Assembly (NCBI RefSeq): GCF_900112245.1
Contig: NZ_FOYX01000005.1
Span: forward strand, 6,363 to 70,362
Source: Maribacter stanieri
GTDB taxonomy: Bacteria; Bacteroidota; Bacteroidia; Flavobacteriales; Flavobacteriaceae
Reading direction: 5' to 3'
Length of the DNA stretch: 64,000 bases
Shown: positions 9,451-18,150 of the stretch, in pieces
Layout: the number at the start of each line of letters is the position of its first letter
How positions within the stretch are numbered: the first letter of the stretch is position 1
Position numbers and translations under genes: made by a program
Notes under the pieces: model-generated
Databases searched by the model: none
What the model was told of the DNA's origin: nothing
What the model saw: the letters and a program-made list of their open reading frames with translations, nothing else

Positions 9451-11649
9451 CTAGATATTTAACCAGTAAGTGAGTTTTAAATTTATGGAACGATATTTTG
9501 GCTCAAAAGAGTTGACGAAATAATTATCATTATACACGATAAATAAATCGGATAGGGGAGCAAAACGCCATTGTAGACGAGAGTTGACCCCTAAATTATC
9601 TCTTTGATTACTATACTGTACCAGTGTAGACCAAAATATAGATTTGCTAAAGGTAACATCTATTTTTGGGCTAATAAGCCAAATATCGGTGCTTGAATAT
9701 GGTTGCGGTAGTGATATTCTGTCATAATTCATAGCTAGAGATAAAAATACCTTTGGTTGAAACCTTAGAAACATTTCAGCACTTAATGAAAATCTATCGC
9801 CATTATAAAAACTACCCATGGTGGGCGCAACAGAATATGCAAACCTTTTTCTACTGTCTGATTGATATTCTAATGAAACATAGTTATAATGGTAACCTAA
9901 TAGACCAGGTAACGGTATAGCATCATCCAAATCTGTTGGGTCAAATTCTTCAAAGAGATAGGTATATGAATGTGTGTAGGAAACATTGATTTCTGACTGA
10001 TCATTGAATTTGGATTCCCAAGCACCCATTAAATCATAATCTGTATGTAAAAAGTCATTTTCCGGACTCCATGTCATAACTGGGAAAAATTGAAAACTAT
10101 GACTTTGTAGTGCACTGTCTTCCGGCCAAAATACACGTTCTACCATGGTGGCTGCTTTAAAAATATCGGTTCTACGAATAAAACCAAGATCAGATCTAAA
10201 ATCTTCACCAATATACACCATGTCTTCAAAAAAGTTCCAGTTTCTAGAGTTGTATTGCATAAACGCCCCGGATGAAAGATTTGCTTTTCCTGCATTATGG
10301 GCAAATGATTTATGCAGATAGAATTTACCGTTCCAAATATTGTTATTTGAAATTAGATTGTAATCTATACCAGCTACTCTATTATATCGGTCTTCGGGAT
10401 CTTGAAATTCGTAATCTCCAAAAGTTTGTCTATTAATAAAGAACATACCAATGTTAGAACGACCAAAGATAGATTGCTGTAGAGCTAGCATGGTATTGTT
10501 GTTGGAGGCAATATTTTCCTCTAGGTCTTCACCAGTTTGCAGGTTTAGAAAGCCTAGTCTTAGGCTCTTGGTGACTTTACCACTTAAACGAACACCACCA
10601 ATAATTTTGTTCTCAATAGAATTGTCGGCTGTATCTTTAGCAATTCCTATACGCCTAGAGAAAAAAGGATTGGCATCTCTACCGCCACCAAAACTGCCAA
10701 ATAGGTCGCTATTATCGATAAAAAATTGTCTTTTCTCAGGAAGAGAAACCTCAAAACGCGTTAAGTTAGTTATTTGGTCATCTACTTCTACCTGAGAAAA
10801 ATCTGGGTTGACCGTAATATCTAAGTTCATACTATTACCAATAGCAACCTTGGCATCTCCACCAGCTTTTATATTGGTGTTGCCATCGTTTAATTCATAA
10901 TCTTTTTGGGAAATCATATTCACATAAGGAATAACGGTTAGGGGAGTACTGTATTTTCCTAAAGGCTTTTCAAAAACCATATCTCCCATGAAGGTTAGAC
11001 CATAGATATTCTGGTTTTGAGGAATATTCATCCAAGTACTGTTCTCGTTAGATTGGGTGTCAAATCTATAGCTATTAAATCTCCACTTTTTTTCACCTTC
11101 TTTGAATTTGAAAGCAGTTAAGGGTATAACCATTTCCGCGGTGTAGTAATCATCATAAATTTTAGAATCCCCACGCCATTTTACATCCCATGAGATAGTA
11201 AATCCGTTTAAATTTAATCCACCACCAGAAACAAGACCTTCACGGCGAACTCCGTATGGGTTTATACCAAAAAGAAAAGCATTGTTACCATCATTAAACG
11301 TGTCGAAAAGTAACGTAATGTTATCACTGTTACCAGCTCTAAAATCTCGCTTTAAAGATTGAATGGAATAATCTTTACCAGCTGTATAGACAGTAATGCC
11401 AACATAAAGGTTGTCATCATCATACAACATTTTAATTTCGGTCTGTTTTTTGGACTGTACGGTGTCTAGGGGAAAGTATTGCCAAAAATCATTAGCCTGA
11501 TCTGCTGTAGACCAACTCTGTTCATCTAAGATTCCGTCTGGTGTTATTTCAACATTAACTTTTTTAACAACGAATGATTTATTTTTCGTTTGGGTATGTG
11601 CAGAAAAGCAAAGAAGCACAAGTACAAGTGTACTTAAATATTTGGTCAT
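9451..11649 (-). CDS. DUF5916 protein with N-terminal CBM9-like domain, outer-membrane barrel-like
   Basis: A large envelope protein (732 residues from the chosen start). A signal peptide (MTKYLSTLVLVLLCFSAHTQ) is followed by a DOMON/CBM9-like beta domain at about residues 25-210 (ILDEQSWSTADQANDFWQY, YDDDNLYVGITVY) and then the DUF5916 region rich in alternating aromatic strands, resembling an outer-membrane barrel and ending with the aromatic-rich KLTYWLNI. The longest frame begins at 11685, but a -7-like TAAATTTG lies inside it at 11674-11681 on this strand, so initiation at 11658 or 11649 is more likely. The family is widespread in Bacteroidota; its biochemical role is unknown to me. Confidence 0.88.
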   Translation of the reverse strand: MTKYLSTLVLVLLCFSAHTQTKNKSFVVKKVNVEITPDGILDEQSWSTADQANDFWQYFPLDTVQSKKQTEIKMLYDDDNLYVGITVYTAGKDYSIQSLKRDFRAGNSDNITLLFDTFNDGNNAFLFGINPYGVRREGLVSGGGLNLNGFTISWDVKWRGDSKIYDDYYTAEMVIPLTAFKFKEGEKKWRFNSYRFDTQSNENSTWMNIPQNQNIYGLTFMGDMVFEKPLGKYSTPLTVIPYVNMISQKDYELNDGNTNIKAGGDAKVAIGNSMNLDITVNPDFSQVEVDDQITNLTRFEVSLPEKRQFFIDNSDLFGSFGGGRDANPFFSRRIGIAKDTADNSIENKIIGGVRLSGKVTKSLRLGFLNLQTGEDLEENIASNNNTMLALQQSIFGRSNIGMFFINRQTFGDYEFQDPEDRYNRVAGIDYNLISNNNIWNGKFYLHKSFAHNAGKANLSSGAFMQYNSRNWNFFEDMVYIGEDFRSDLGFIRRTDIFKAATMVERVFWPEDSALQSHSFQFFPVMTWSPENDFLHTDYDLMGAWESKFNDQSEINVSYTHSYTYLFEEFDPTDLDDAIPLPGLLGYHYNYVSLEYQSDSRKRFAYSVAPTMGSFYNGDRFSLSAEMFLRFQPKVFLSLAMNYDRISLPQPYSSTDIWLISPKIDVTFSKSIFWSTLVQYSNQRDNLGVNSRLQWRFAPLSDLFIVYNDNYFVNSFEPKYRSINLKLTYWLNI

Positions 11650-11711
11650 TTTGGTCATAGTCTGGTAGTTGACCAAATTTAACATTTTGTTTGATTAAAT
11701 ACGTGCTAAAC

Positions 11712-11879
11712 TCATTTTGGTTTATTTTGCTTAGGTTCTCTCTTTGCTTCTTTTAAAGCTTTCATCAACATCCATTCAATTTGCCCATTAGTGCTACGAA
11801 ATTCATCTGCAGCCCATTTCTCAATAGCTTGCAGCATCTCTTCGTTAACACGTAATGCAAAAGGTTTTTTCTTACTCAT
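11712..11879 (-). CDS. Small Arc-like ribbon-helix-helix protein
   Basis: A 55-residue frame running from an ATG at 11879 to TGA at 11712. The sequence starts MSKKKPFALRVNEEMLQAI, a short strand followed by helix EKWAADEFRSTNGQIEWMLMKALKEAKRE, which fits the ribbon-helix-helix (Arc/MetJ) fold: a strand with alternating contact residues, then two helices. RHH proteins bind DNA as dimers. It lies 57 bases downstream of the SPFH gene on the same strand, probably in one transcript. Frame integrity, normal codon usage and conserved-looking RHH pattern support a real gene despite the size. Whether it truly binds DNA is not shown. Confidence 0.8.
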   Translation of the reverse strand: MSKKKPFALRVNEEMLQAIEKWAADEFRSTNGQIEWMLMKALKEAKREPKQNKPK

Positions 11880-11936
11880 TTAGAAATTAAACTTTTCAAT
11901 ATTCTTAATTCGGAACCATTAGGTTAAGAAATCTGA

Positions 11937-12788
11937 TCAATGATTTAAAGTCCCAGTATTAACAATAGGAGCTACATCTTTATCGGAACAAAGTACAACC
12001 ATTAGGTTACTAACCATCGCAGATTTTCTTTCATCGTCTAAAGCTACCAAATTTTTCTTGCTCAATTCTTCTAAAGCCATTTCTACCATACTTACGGCTC
12101 CTTCAACAATTTTGTGTCTTGCGGCAACTATTGCGGTAGCTTGTTGTCTACGTAACATGGCATTTGCAATCTCTTGAGCATATGCTAAATATCCTATTCT
12201 AGCTTCCAAAACTTCTATGCCGGCCATCGATAAACGTTCTTGTACTTCTTGTTCTAATGCTTCGCTTACTTCATTAACACTTGATCTTAAGGTTATATCT
12301 TCATCTAAACCTTCATCGGCAAAATTATCATAAGGGTACATGCTCGCTAATTTACGTACAGCTGCATCTGTTTGTACGCGAACGAAATTTTGGTAATCAT
12401 CTACATCAAAGGCAGCTTTATAGGTATCGGTAACACGCCAAACCAATATAGTACTTATCATTATTGGGTTACCTAACTTGTCGTTTACTTTTAGTCGCTC
12501 ACTATCAAAGTTACTTGCCCTCAAAGAAATTCTTCTTTTAGTATATAGAGGATTCGTCCAAAAAAGACCGTTTTCTTTTATTGTACCCACATATTTGCCA
12601 AATAATAGCAAAACTCTTGAGCTATTTGGATTTACCAATACAAAACCTGCACACATAATCAATGCGGCAACAATCATAAAGGCACCAACATAAATTCTTA
12701 ATAGTGCTATTCCTCCAATTAATAATGCTAAAGCAACAAAAAGCATTAAGTAACCATTTTGAGCTTTGTGGGTTTTTTCTATTTTCAT
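11937..12788 (-). CDS. SPFH/band-7 domain membrane protein
   Basis: 283 residues. Two hydrophobic stretches at about 13-32 and 35-52 (YLMLFVALALLIGGIALL, VGAFMIVAALIMCAGFVLV) anchor the protein; a PHB/SPFH domain follows at about 55-215 (SSRVLLLFGKYVGTIKENGLFWTNPLY, ILVWRVTDTYKAAFDVDDYQNFVRVQTDAAVRK split over the domain). The C-terminal helical part has ARIGYLAYAQEIANAMLRRQQATAIVAAR, typical of oligomerising stomatin-like proteins. SPFH proteins organise membrane microdomains and often regulate proteases; no NfeD partner is encoded here. The downstream partner is the Arc-like small protein. Confidence 0.9.
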   Translation of the reverse strand: MKIEKTHKAQNGYLMLFVALALLIGGIALLRIYVGAFMIVAALIMCAGFVLVNPNSSRVLLLFGKYVGTIKENGLFWTNPLYTKRRISLRASNFDSERLKVNDKLGNPIMISTILVWRVTDTYKAAFDVDDYQNFVRVQTDAAVRKLASMYPYDNFADEGLDEDITLRSSVNEVSEALEQEVQERLSMAGIEVLEARIGYLAYAQEIANAMLRRQQATAIVAARHKIVEGAVSMVEMALEELSKKNLVALDDERKSAMVSNLMVVLCSDKDVAPIVNTGTLNH

Positions 12789-12873
12789 AATTTATGATAT
12801 TAAATTGATATCATAAATATATCAAATTAAATAACACGAATTACAGTTTAATTGAAATTGATTAATAAATCGA

Positions 12874-15135
12874 TCAACCATTAAACTTTTTACTTTTCTT
12901 TTTATTCGGATTTTTAAAGAGGCGTTTAAAGAATCCATCTCGTTTTACGGGGTCGCAATTCAATGATTCTAATACTGAAGATGATGGGTTTGGAAAATTA
13001 GGTTTTGTATAGTTATAAAAATCTTTGTCTTTATTCAGTTCTTTCATCCAAAGTCCAAATAGGGGTAAGGCAGCATTTGCACCTTGTCCTATACTAGTAT
13101 TACTAAATCCTATTTCGTGTTGATCCAAACCAACCCATGTTATATGCACTAGTTTTGGGGTAAGGGCTACAAACCAAGCATCTTTATTATTTTGAGTAGT
13201 TCCGGTTTTACCGGCAATATCATTTTTTAGTCCGTACGTAGTTCTTAGCCTAGATGCTGTACCATCATTAATTGTGGATTTCATCATTTCAATCATAATT
13301 TGACCAGTTTCTTTAGAAAAAGCGGATTTTTTACTCAATTCTGATTGAAATTCGACTAAAATTGAGTCCTTATGATTAGAAATACTCTTTATCAAATTGG
13401 GTTTAATGTGCTTGCCATTATTTGCATAGCTTGTGTATGCTTGGGCTAAATCGATAATTTTTAATTCTCCCGTACCTAAAGCAATAGACGCTTCGTTGGG
13501 TAATTTATCTTCAATACCCATTGCCGCTGCCATTTCTAAAACATTTCCAATACCGGCTTTCTCTAAAACTTTTACTGCAATGGTATTTATTGAATTACTA
13601 AGACCCTCTTCCATAGAATAGTTGAGGTAAGCTTCGTCTTTACTTCCAGAATTAGAAGGAGACCAACCTTTTAAATTATCATATTCAATTTCTTCTGCAG
13701 AAAAATATGTGCACGGAGAAACGCCTTGCTCTACGGCAGTGGTGTAAACGATTGGTTTAAACGTTGATCCAACCTGCCGTTTGCTTTGAGAAATATGGTC
13801 ATATTTATATTGTTCAAAATTTATACCGCCAATCCAAACTAAGATGTCTCCATTTGTTGGGTCTACGGCTAAAGAACCTGTATTTAAGAATTTGGTATAG
13901 TGCTGTATACTGTCCATTGTGCTAGCAGTAACTTCTTCATCACCTTCCCAAGAATTAAAAGTTCTTTTTTTCTTGTCTTTAGATAAGCTGTCAATAATTT
14001 GTTCATGAGATAACCCAGATTCTTGCAATCTTTTGTAGGAAGGAGTTCGTTTGGCTATCTTTTGCATTAGGTTCTTATCTTTTAGCCAGGGCGCATTTTT
14101 ACCATAACTCTTTTCAAAACTATTTTGTAATTTAGACATGTGGTCTACCATAACTTCTTCTGCCAGTTTTTGCATTTTATAGTTTAGGGTAGTGTAAATT
14201 TTTAATCCAGATGTATAGATATTGTAATCAGTATTATTTTCATTTTGTTCTTTGATCCAACGTAACATTTCTTTACGCACCTCTTCTCTAAAATATGGCG
14301 CAATACCCGCATTATAGTCAAACTCTCGGTAGTCGAGATTTAACCCTTCTTGAGAGAATTGAGCAACTTGTTCTTCTGAGATAAAATTGTTGTTATACAT
14401 TGCCCGTAGTACCAAATTACGTCTGCCCAAACTTTTATCCGGAAATACTCTGGGGTTATACCCATAAGTTGCTTTAAGCATGCCCACTAAGGTAGCAGCT
14501 TGTGGTGCGGAAATATCTGTAGTACGAGAATTAAAGAATTTTAAAGCGGCACTTTCAATACCAAAAGTATTATCGCCGAAAGAAACTGTATTTAGGTAAT
14601 TGGTGAGAATTTCATCTTTTGTAAATATTTTCTCGAGCCTTTTGGCAATAATCATTTCCTTGATCTTATCTACTATGATATTTGTTTTGTTTCTTTCTTT
14701 CCTCGGATAAAGGTTCTTCGCCAATTGTTGGGTTAATGTACTACCGCCACCAGAAGAATTGTCTCCTAAAAGAATGGTTTTAAAACCTACACGAATAAGA
14801 CTTCTAATATCAATACCATTATGTTCATAGAAGCGTTCATCTTCAATAGCGATTAAAGCATGCTTTAAATGTTCAGGAAAATCATTGAAAGTAATTGGCT
14901 GTCTATCATATAAATAATACTTGCCAATAAGAACACTATCTGCAGTAAAAACCTCAGATGCCATTTGATATTGAAAGCTAGAGAGTTCTTTTTTAGATGG
15001 TATCTTTCCCCATAATCCGAGGTTTACACTACCAACAAAAATTAAAAAAAGAGCAAATAGGCATAGTACTCCTATACCTAGTACCTTAAAAATACTTCTT
15101 TTTCGTTTAGATGGTTTTCTCGTCTTCTTCTTCAT
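12874..15135 (-). CDS. Class A penicillin-binding protein (transglycosylase/transpeptidase)
   Basis: Bifunctional peptidoglycan synthase, 753 residues from the chosen ATG at 15135. A basic cytoplasmic tail (MKKKTRKPSKRKR) and one transmembrane helix (about 16-38) precede the GT51 transglycosylase domain with catalytic EDERFYEHNGID and SSGGGSTLTQQLAKN. The transpeptidase domain carries the SxxK motif in QVGSTFKP, SxN in SNSIN, and KTGT in AGKTGTTQNNKDAW. The longer reading frame from 15213 would add 26 residues of non-signal sequence and overlap the divergent promoter region, so it is not preferred. It resembles PBP1a/1c-type enzymes of Bacteroidota; gene letter not assigned. Confidence 0.93.
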   Translation of the reverse strand: MKKKTRKPSKRKRSIFKVLGIGVLCLFALFLIFVGSVNLGLWGKIPSKKELSSFQYQMASEVFTADSVLIGKYYLYDRQPITFNDFPEHLKHALIAIEDERFYEHNGIDIRSLIRVGFKTILLGDNSSGGGSTLTQQLAKNLYPRKERNKTNIIVDKIKEMIIAKRLEKIFTKDEILTNYLNTVSFGDNTFGIESAALKFFNSRTTDISAPQAATLVGMLKATYGYNPRVFPDKSLGRRNLVLRAMYNNNFISEEQVAQFSQEGLNLDYREFDYNAGIAPYFREEVRKEMLRWIKEQNENNTDYNIYTSGLKIYTTLNYKMQKLAEEVMVDHMSKLQNSFEKSYGKNAPWLKDKNLMQKIAKRTPSYKRLQESGLSHEQIIDSLSKDKKKRTFNSWEGDEEVTASTMDSIQHYTKFLNTGSLAVDPTNGDILVWIGGINFEQYKYDHISQSKRQVGSTFKPIVYTTAVEQGVSPCTYFSAEEIEYDNLKGWSPSNSGSKDEAYLNYSMEEGLSNSINTIAVKVLEKAGIGNVLEMAAAMGIEDKLPNEASIALGTGELKIIDLAQAYTSYANNGKHIKPNLIKSISNHKDSILVEFQSELSKKSAFSKETGQIMIEMMKSTINDGTASRLRTTYGLKNDIAGKTGTTQNNKDAWFVALTPKLVHITWVGLDQHEIGFSNTSIGQGANAALPLFGLWMKELNKDKDFYNYTKPNFPNPSSSVLESLNCDPVKRDGFFKRLFKNPNKKKSKKFNG

Positions 15136-15200
15136 TTGTGCAAGTTCAGATATAAATTCAATCTTACCAAGTTTTAACAATAGCTTAAAATTTGTTGTAC

Positions 15201-15208
15201 TATTTTTG
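15201..15208 (+). promoter_or_regulatory. Candidate -7 promoter element for the S1/P1 nuclease gene
   Basis: TATTTTTG, a full TAnnTTTG match, ends 15 bases before the preferred ATG at 15224. Transcription from here would exclude the alternative TTG start at 15206. The -33 partner is weak. Confidence 0.5.
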
Positions 15209-15223
15209 GGCAAAATTTTAGAG

Positions 15224-15997
15224 ATGAAGATTAGTATTATTTTATTGTTTTTAGTGACGAATTTTGCCTTTGCAAATGATATGTATTGGTCAAAGACAGG
15301 ACATAGGGTAGTAGGGGAAGTTGCTGAACAGCATTTAAGTAAGAAAGCAAAACGTGCTATATCAGAGTTATTGGAGGGAGAAAGCTTGGCTGCGGTTGCT
15401 AATTTTGGAGATGAAATAAAATCGGATCGTGCATATCGTAAGTTCAGCGCTTGGCACTATGTAAATATTCCTTTTGGTAAAACATACGCAGAAATAGAGA
15501 AGAACGAATATGGCGATTTGGTACAAGGCGTTAATACCTGTTTAGAAATTATAAAAGATAAAAATAGTAGAAAGGAGGATAAAGCTTTCTATTTGAAATT
15601 TCTAGTGCACTTAATTGGTGATTTACACCAGCCTATGCACGTAGGTAGGGAAGAAGATAAAGGCGGAAATGATATACAATTACAATGGTTTGGTAGTGGA
15701 ACCAATTTGCATAGAGTTTGGGATTCTAACCTTATCAATGAAAACGGTATGAGTTTTACTGAACTTGCCTCAGAATATCCAAAAATGTCCAAGCAACAGA
15801 TAAAATTTTTACAAGACGGCAGTTTATTGGACTGGGTGGAAGAGTCGCATTTATTGGCAGAAAAACTATATGCTTCAGTTGAGCCGGGCGAAAAATTGAG
15901 TTACCGTTATAGTTATGATTGGTGGGATACTGCTGCCAATCAATTGCAAAAAGGCGGAGTTCGTCTTGCAGCGGTACTAAACGAAGCGTTTAAGTAA
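15224..15997 (+). CDS. S1/P1-type zinc-dependent nuclease
   Basis: 257 residues, secreted (signal peptide to about residue 17-21). The mature protein begins near W22 of WSKTGHRVVGEVAEQHL; in P1 nuclease the N-terminal tryptophan and the histidine of this motif are zinc ligands. Further ligands are seen in WHYVNIPFG, FLVHLIGDLHQPMHVG, and GGNDIQLQWFG..TNLHRVWDSNL. The family cleaves single-stranded DNA/RNA and 3' phosphates, so in a marine flavobacterium it likely serves nucleic-acid scavenging in the periplasm or outside. The ATG at 15224 is preferred over TTG 15206, which would put six residues ahead of the signal peptide. It is divergent from the PBP gene. Confidence 0.93.
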   Translation: MKISIILLFLVTNFAFANDMYWSKTGHRVVGEVAEQHLSKKAKRAISELLEGESLAAVANFGDEIKSDRAYRKFSAWHYVNIPFGKTYAEIEKNEYGDLVQGVNTCLEIIKDKNSRKEDKAFYLKFLVHLIGDLHQPMHVGREEDKGGNDIQLQWFGSGTNLHRVWDSNLINENGMSFTELASEYPKMSKQQIKFLQDGSLLDWVEESHLLAEKLYASVEPGEKLSYRYSYDWWDTAANQLQKGGVRLAAVLNEAFK

Positions 15998-16004
15998 TTC
16001 TAAA

Positions 16005-16283
16005 TTACCTTTTAGAAATTTTATTGCCGCTTATATTTCGTTGTCTAGAACATTTAAAACGGTCCATTTCATCTGATCTAAGTTTGGCATGTTTAGTAGT
16101 ACGGCCTTGAACGCGTTTACGCCACATTCTAAAACTACTTGGTTTCATTTCGCGACGCATGACTTCGATAGTCTCTTGTTCGCTAATACCAAATTGGAAA
16201 GTAATGGCTTCAAATGGTGTACGGTCTTCCCATGCCATTTCAATAATACGGTCTAATTCTCTTTCTGTAAATTCTTTAATCAT
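16005..16283 (-). CDS. TIGR03643-family small protein
   Basis: 92 residues. The start MIKEFTERELDRIIEMAWEDRTPFEAI and ITFQFGISEQETIEVMRREMKPSSFRMWRKRVQGR match the small TIGR03643 family found in many Gram-negative bacteria. The central part looks like a helix-turn-helix (FGISEQETIEVMRREM) and the tail is strongly basic (KHAKLRS...RQRNISGNKISKR), suggesting nucleic-acid binding; no function has been established that I know of. It ends 7 bases from the end of the convergent nuclease gene. Confidence 0.85.
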   Translation of the reverse strand: MIKEFTERELDRIIEMAWEDRTPFEAITFQFGISEQETIEVMRREMKPSSFRMWRKRVQGRTTKHAKLRSDEMDRFKCSRQRNISGNKISKR

Positions 16284-16347
16284 AGCGATATAAAGGTACT
16301 ACATGAACATAAATTAGCAATAATACATATCAACTTTTTTGTACCTC

Positions 16348-16392
16348 AAAAAAAGCTTCTAATTAGTATGTGTAGATACCAACTAGAAGCTT
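16348..16392 (-). terminator. Rho-independent terminator of the AraC-type gene
   Basis: Read on the minus strand, a 17-bp stem (AAGCTTCTAGTTGGTAT paired with ATACTAATTAGAAGCTT, two G-U pairs) closes a CTACAC loop and is followed by a T tract. It lies 34 bases past the stop of the AraC-type gene. Confidence 0.9.
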
Positions 16393-16425
16393 ACTATTGT
16401 TTAATGCTATATATAAGGTAAAAAC

Positions 16426-17298
16426 TTATACCAATATAGTTTTTAGTTCATTTCTATATTCCGACGGATTTTGACCGGTAAATGCCTTGAACGATTTATT
16501 GAAGTGCGAAAAGTTATTGAATCCACATTCAAAACAAACTTCTGTAATGCTCATTGGTTTCTCTGCCAAAAGTTTAGAGGCATGTACTAAACGATACTCG
16601 TTTACAAATTGTATAAACGTTTTATTCGTCATTTTTTTAAAATATCTACAGAAAGACGGTATGGTCATACTTACCATAGTTGATATTTCTTCTAGCGTTA
16701 ATTCTTCACGAAAGTTACTCTTTACGTGATTGAATACTATATTAATACGATCATTGTCTTTTACATCGGTAGTAAAAGAAAATCCTTCAGCATTCAATAA
16801 GCGCATATCATCAGAATTGCCCAGGTCATTTAATATATTAAGGATAGAAAGAAGACGTTGAAAATCTGTTTGATATTCTAACACTTCCATTTTATCGCCA
16901 ATCTTTCTTTTCGTTTTACCAGAAAAGGCAATTCCGCCACTAGCTTTATTAAAAAGACTTTCAATTTTCCTCATTTCAGGAATCTTAAAGAAATCGGTTC
17001 CTAGAAAATCGGTTTTCATCTGTACAACAGTTTCACTGGTATTACCGGTAAGGGCATCAGTGAATCCGCAATGTGGAAGATTACTTCCTATTAATATAAG
17101 GTCTCCATTTGTATAATAAGATACATGACTACCAATTTGTCTTTTACCAGAACCACCATTTACATAAACCAATTCTAGTTCTGGGTGGTAATGCCAAAGA
17201 TTATTTTTATTCAGTTTATGCTCATCAAATTTCTGATAAGTGAAAGAATGACCAAAGTCTGGCTCAATAGCTTCGAATGTAGGTTTATTTTTTAGCAT
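16426..17298 (-). CDS. AraC family transcriptional regulator (cupin sensor)
   Basis: 290 residues. Residues about 15-120 form a cupin-like sensor (LWHYHPELELVYVNGGSGKRQIG, GDLILIGSNLPHCG), and residues about 190-288 carry the two helix-turn-helix units of AraC proteins (LTLEEISTMVSMTIPSFCRYFKKMTN; SITEVCFECGFNNFSHFNKSFKAFTGQNPSEYR). The GFNN.SHFNKSFK..TG.NPSEYR signature is textbook. The sensor type suggests a sugar or small metabolite ligand. It is divergent from the secreted 194-residue protein, which is a candidate target, and an inverted repeat lies in its own promoter region. Confidence 0.94.
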   Translation of the reverse strand: MLKNKPTFEAIEPDFGHSFTYQKFDEHKLNKNNLWHYHPELELVYVNGGSGKRQIGSHVSYYTNGDLILIGSNLPHCGFTDALTGNTSETVVQMKTDFLGTDFFKIPEMRKIESLFNKASGGIAFSGKTKRKIGDKMEVLEYQTDFQRLLSILNILNDLGNSDDMRLLNAEGFSFTTDVKDNDRINIVFNHVKSNFREELTLEEISTMVSMTIPSFCRYFKKMTNKTFIQFVNEYRLVHASKLLAEKPMSITEVCFECGFNNFSHFNKSFKAFTGQNPSEYRNELKTILV

Positions 17299-17351
17299 AA
17301 TACTTAGGGGTTACAGTATAAAATTAAACATCTAATTTTAGTTGTTCTTTG

Positions 17352-17386
17352 CAAAATTAACTAAAATCTATGTAATCTTAACATAG
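17352..17386 (-). promoter_or_regulatory. Candidate promoter and operator of the AraC-type gene
   Basis: On the minus strand TAATTTTG (plus 17352-17359) fits the -7 box TAnnTTTG. At about the -33 position lies an inverted repeat CTATGT-N7-ACATAG (17368-17386), a plausible regulator site between the two divergent genes. No binding data; the repeat arms are only 6 bp. Confidence 0.45.
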
Positions 17387-17467
17387 GGGTAAGAAAGGTT
17401 ATGTGAAGTGGTTAAAATAGCACATAAATTGGGAAAATATGATGTAGTGAGAGCTTTACATCGGCTG

Positions 17468-17475
17468 TATGTTTG
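17468..17475 (+). promoter_or_regulatory. Candidate -7 element of the secreted 194-residue gene
   Basis: TATGTTTG matches TAnnTTTG and would give a leader of about 30-35 bases before the ATG at 17513. A -33 TTTG is not obvious, which would fit a promoter that depends on an activator such as the divergent AraC protein. Confidence 0.45.
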
Positions 17476-17512
17476 CAGTGTAAATTATCATTAACCCTTA
17501 AAATAATTTATT

Positions 17513-18097
17513 ATGAAAAACCTAGTAAAATTCACAACAGTTGTTGCCTTTATGTTAGCTACAGTAGCAGGCATGGCAAGAGAGCCAAAATTAAACCTAT
17601 TATCTGCAGGTAAAGCCAAGAGTGTGGTTTTAACAATGGATGCTTCAGTAAATGGCGTTCAGGTTAAGTTAATGGATTCTGATTTAAATGTTATTTATTC
17701 AGAAAAAATGAGCGAGGGACAATTTAGCAAGAAACTAAACCTTAAAGATTTAACAGATGGTGTTTATTTCCTATCTGCCGATAATAACATGACAGAATAT
17801 TCATATACAATTGTTTTAGATAACAATGATGTGAGAATCGTAGAGTCTGATGAAGATATCAAGCCTTTCTTTAGAAAGACTGATAATATGATCTTCATGA
17901 ACTACTTAAACTTAGATAAATCTAAATTATCTATTAAGGTATACGATACAGAAAGTAGAACAGTATTTACACAAGAAGTAGCAGATGAAATGATTGTTGA
18001 AAAAGCATTCAATTTCACAGATGCTTTTCCAGGAACTTACACGGTAACAGTGAAGTCTGCTGGTAAAACATATACTGAAGAGTTTGTTGTTAATTAA
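17513..18097 (+). CDS. Secreted protein built of two sorting-domain-like beta modules
   Basis: 194 residues with an N-terminal signal peptide (cleavage near residue 22, AGMA-R). The mature part is two similar beta-sandwich halves: about 38-102 (VNGVQVKLMDSDLNVIYSE ... LTDGVYFLSADN ... YTIVLDN) and about 130-194 (DKSKLSIKVYDTESRTVFTQ ... AFPGTYTVTVKSAGKTYTEEFVVN). Both follow the strand order and the GxYxxxV signature seen in T9SS type A C-terminal domains and related secretion-signal folds, but there is no separate cargo domain. I do not recognise a named family. Divergent from an AraC-type regulator; followed by a strong terminator, so a single-gene transcript. Confidence 0.8.
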   Translation: MKNLVKFTTVVAFMLATVAGMAREPKLNLLSAGKAKSVVLTMDASVNGVQVKLMDSDLNVIYSEKMSEGQFSKKLNLKDLTDGVYFLSADNNMTEYSYTIVLDNNDVRIVESDEDIKPFFRKTDNMIFMNYLNLDKSKLSIKVYDTESRTVFTQEVADEMIVEKAFNFTDAFPGTYTVTVKSAGKTYTEEFVVN

Positions 18098-18116
18098 GTT
18101 GATTTAAGTTGATTTT

Positions 18117-18145
18117 AAAAAGGGGACGGGAGCGTCCCCTTTTTT
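18117..18145. terminator. Bidirectional rho-independent terminator
   Basis: A stem AAAAAGGGGAC / GTCCCCTTTTT with loop GGGAGC lies between the secreted-protein gene (ends 18097) and the convergent DoxX gene (ends 18151). T tracts follow the stem on both strands. Confidence 0.9.
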
Positions 18146-18150
18146 GTTTT

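Noticed and set aside
10451-10795. 114-codon plus-strand frame
   Set aside because: Antisense shadow of the DUF5916 gene; composition is that of a reversed beta-rich coding strand.
15136-15213. 26-residue N-terminal extension of the class A PBP
   Set aside because: The extension has no signal or conserved character and crowds the divergent promoter; the ATG at 15135 gives the usual basic tail plus transmembrane start.
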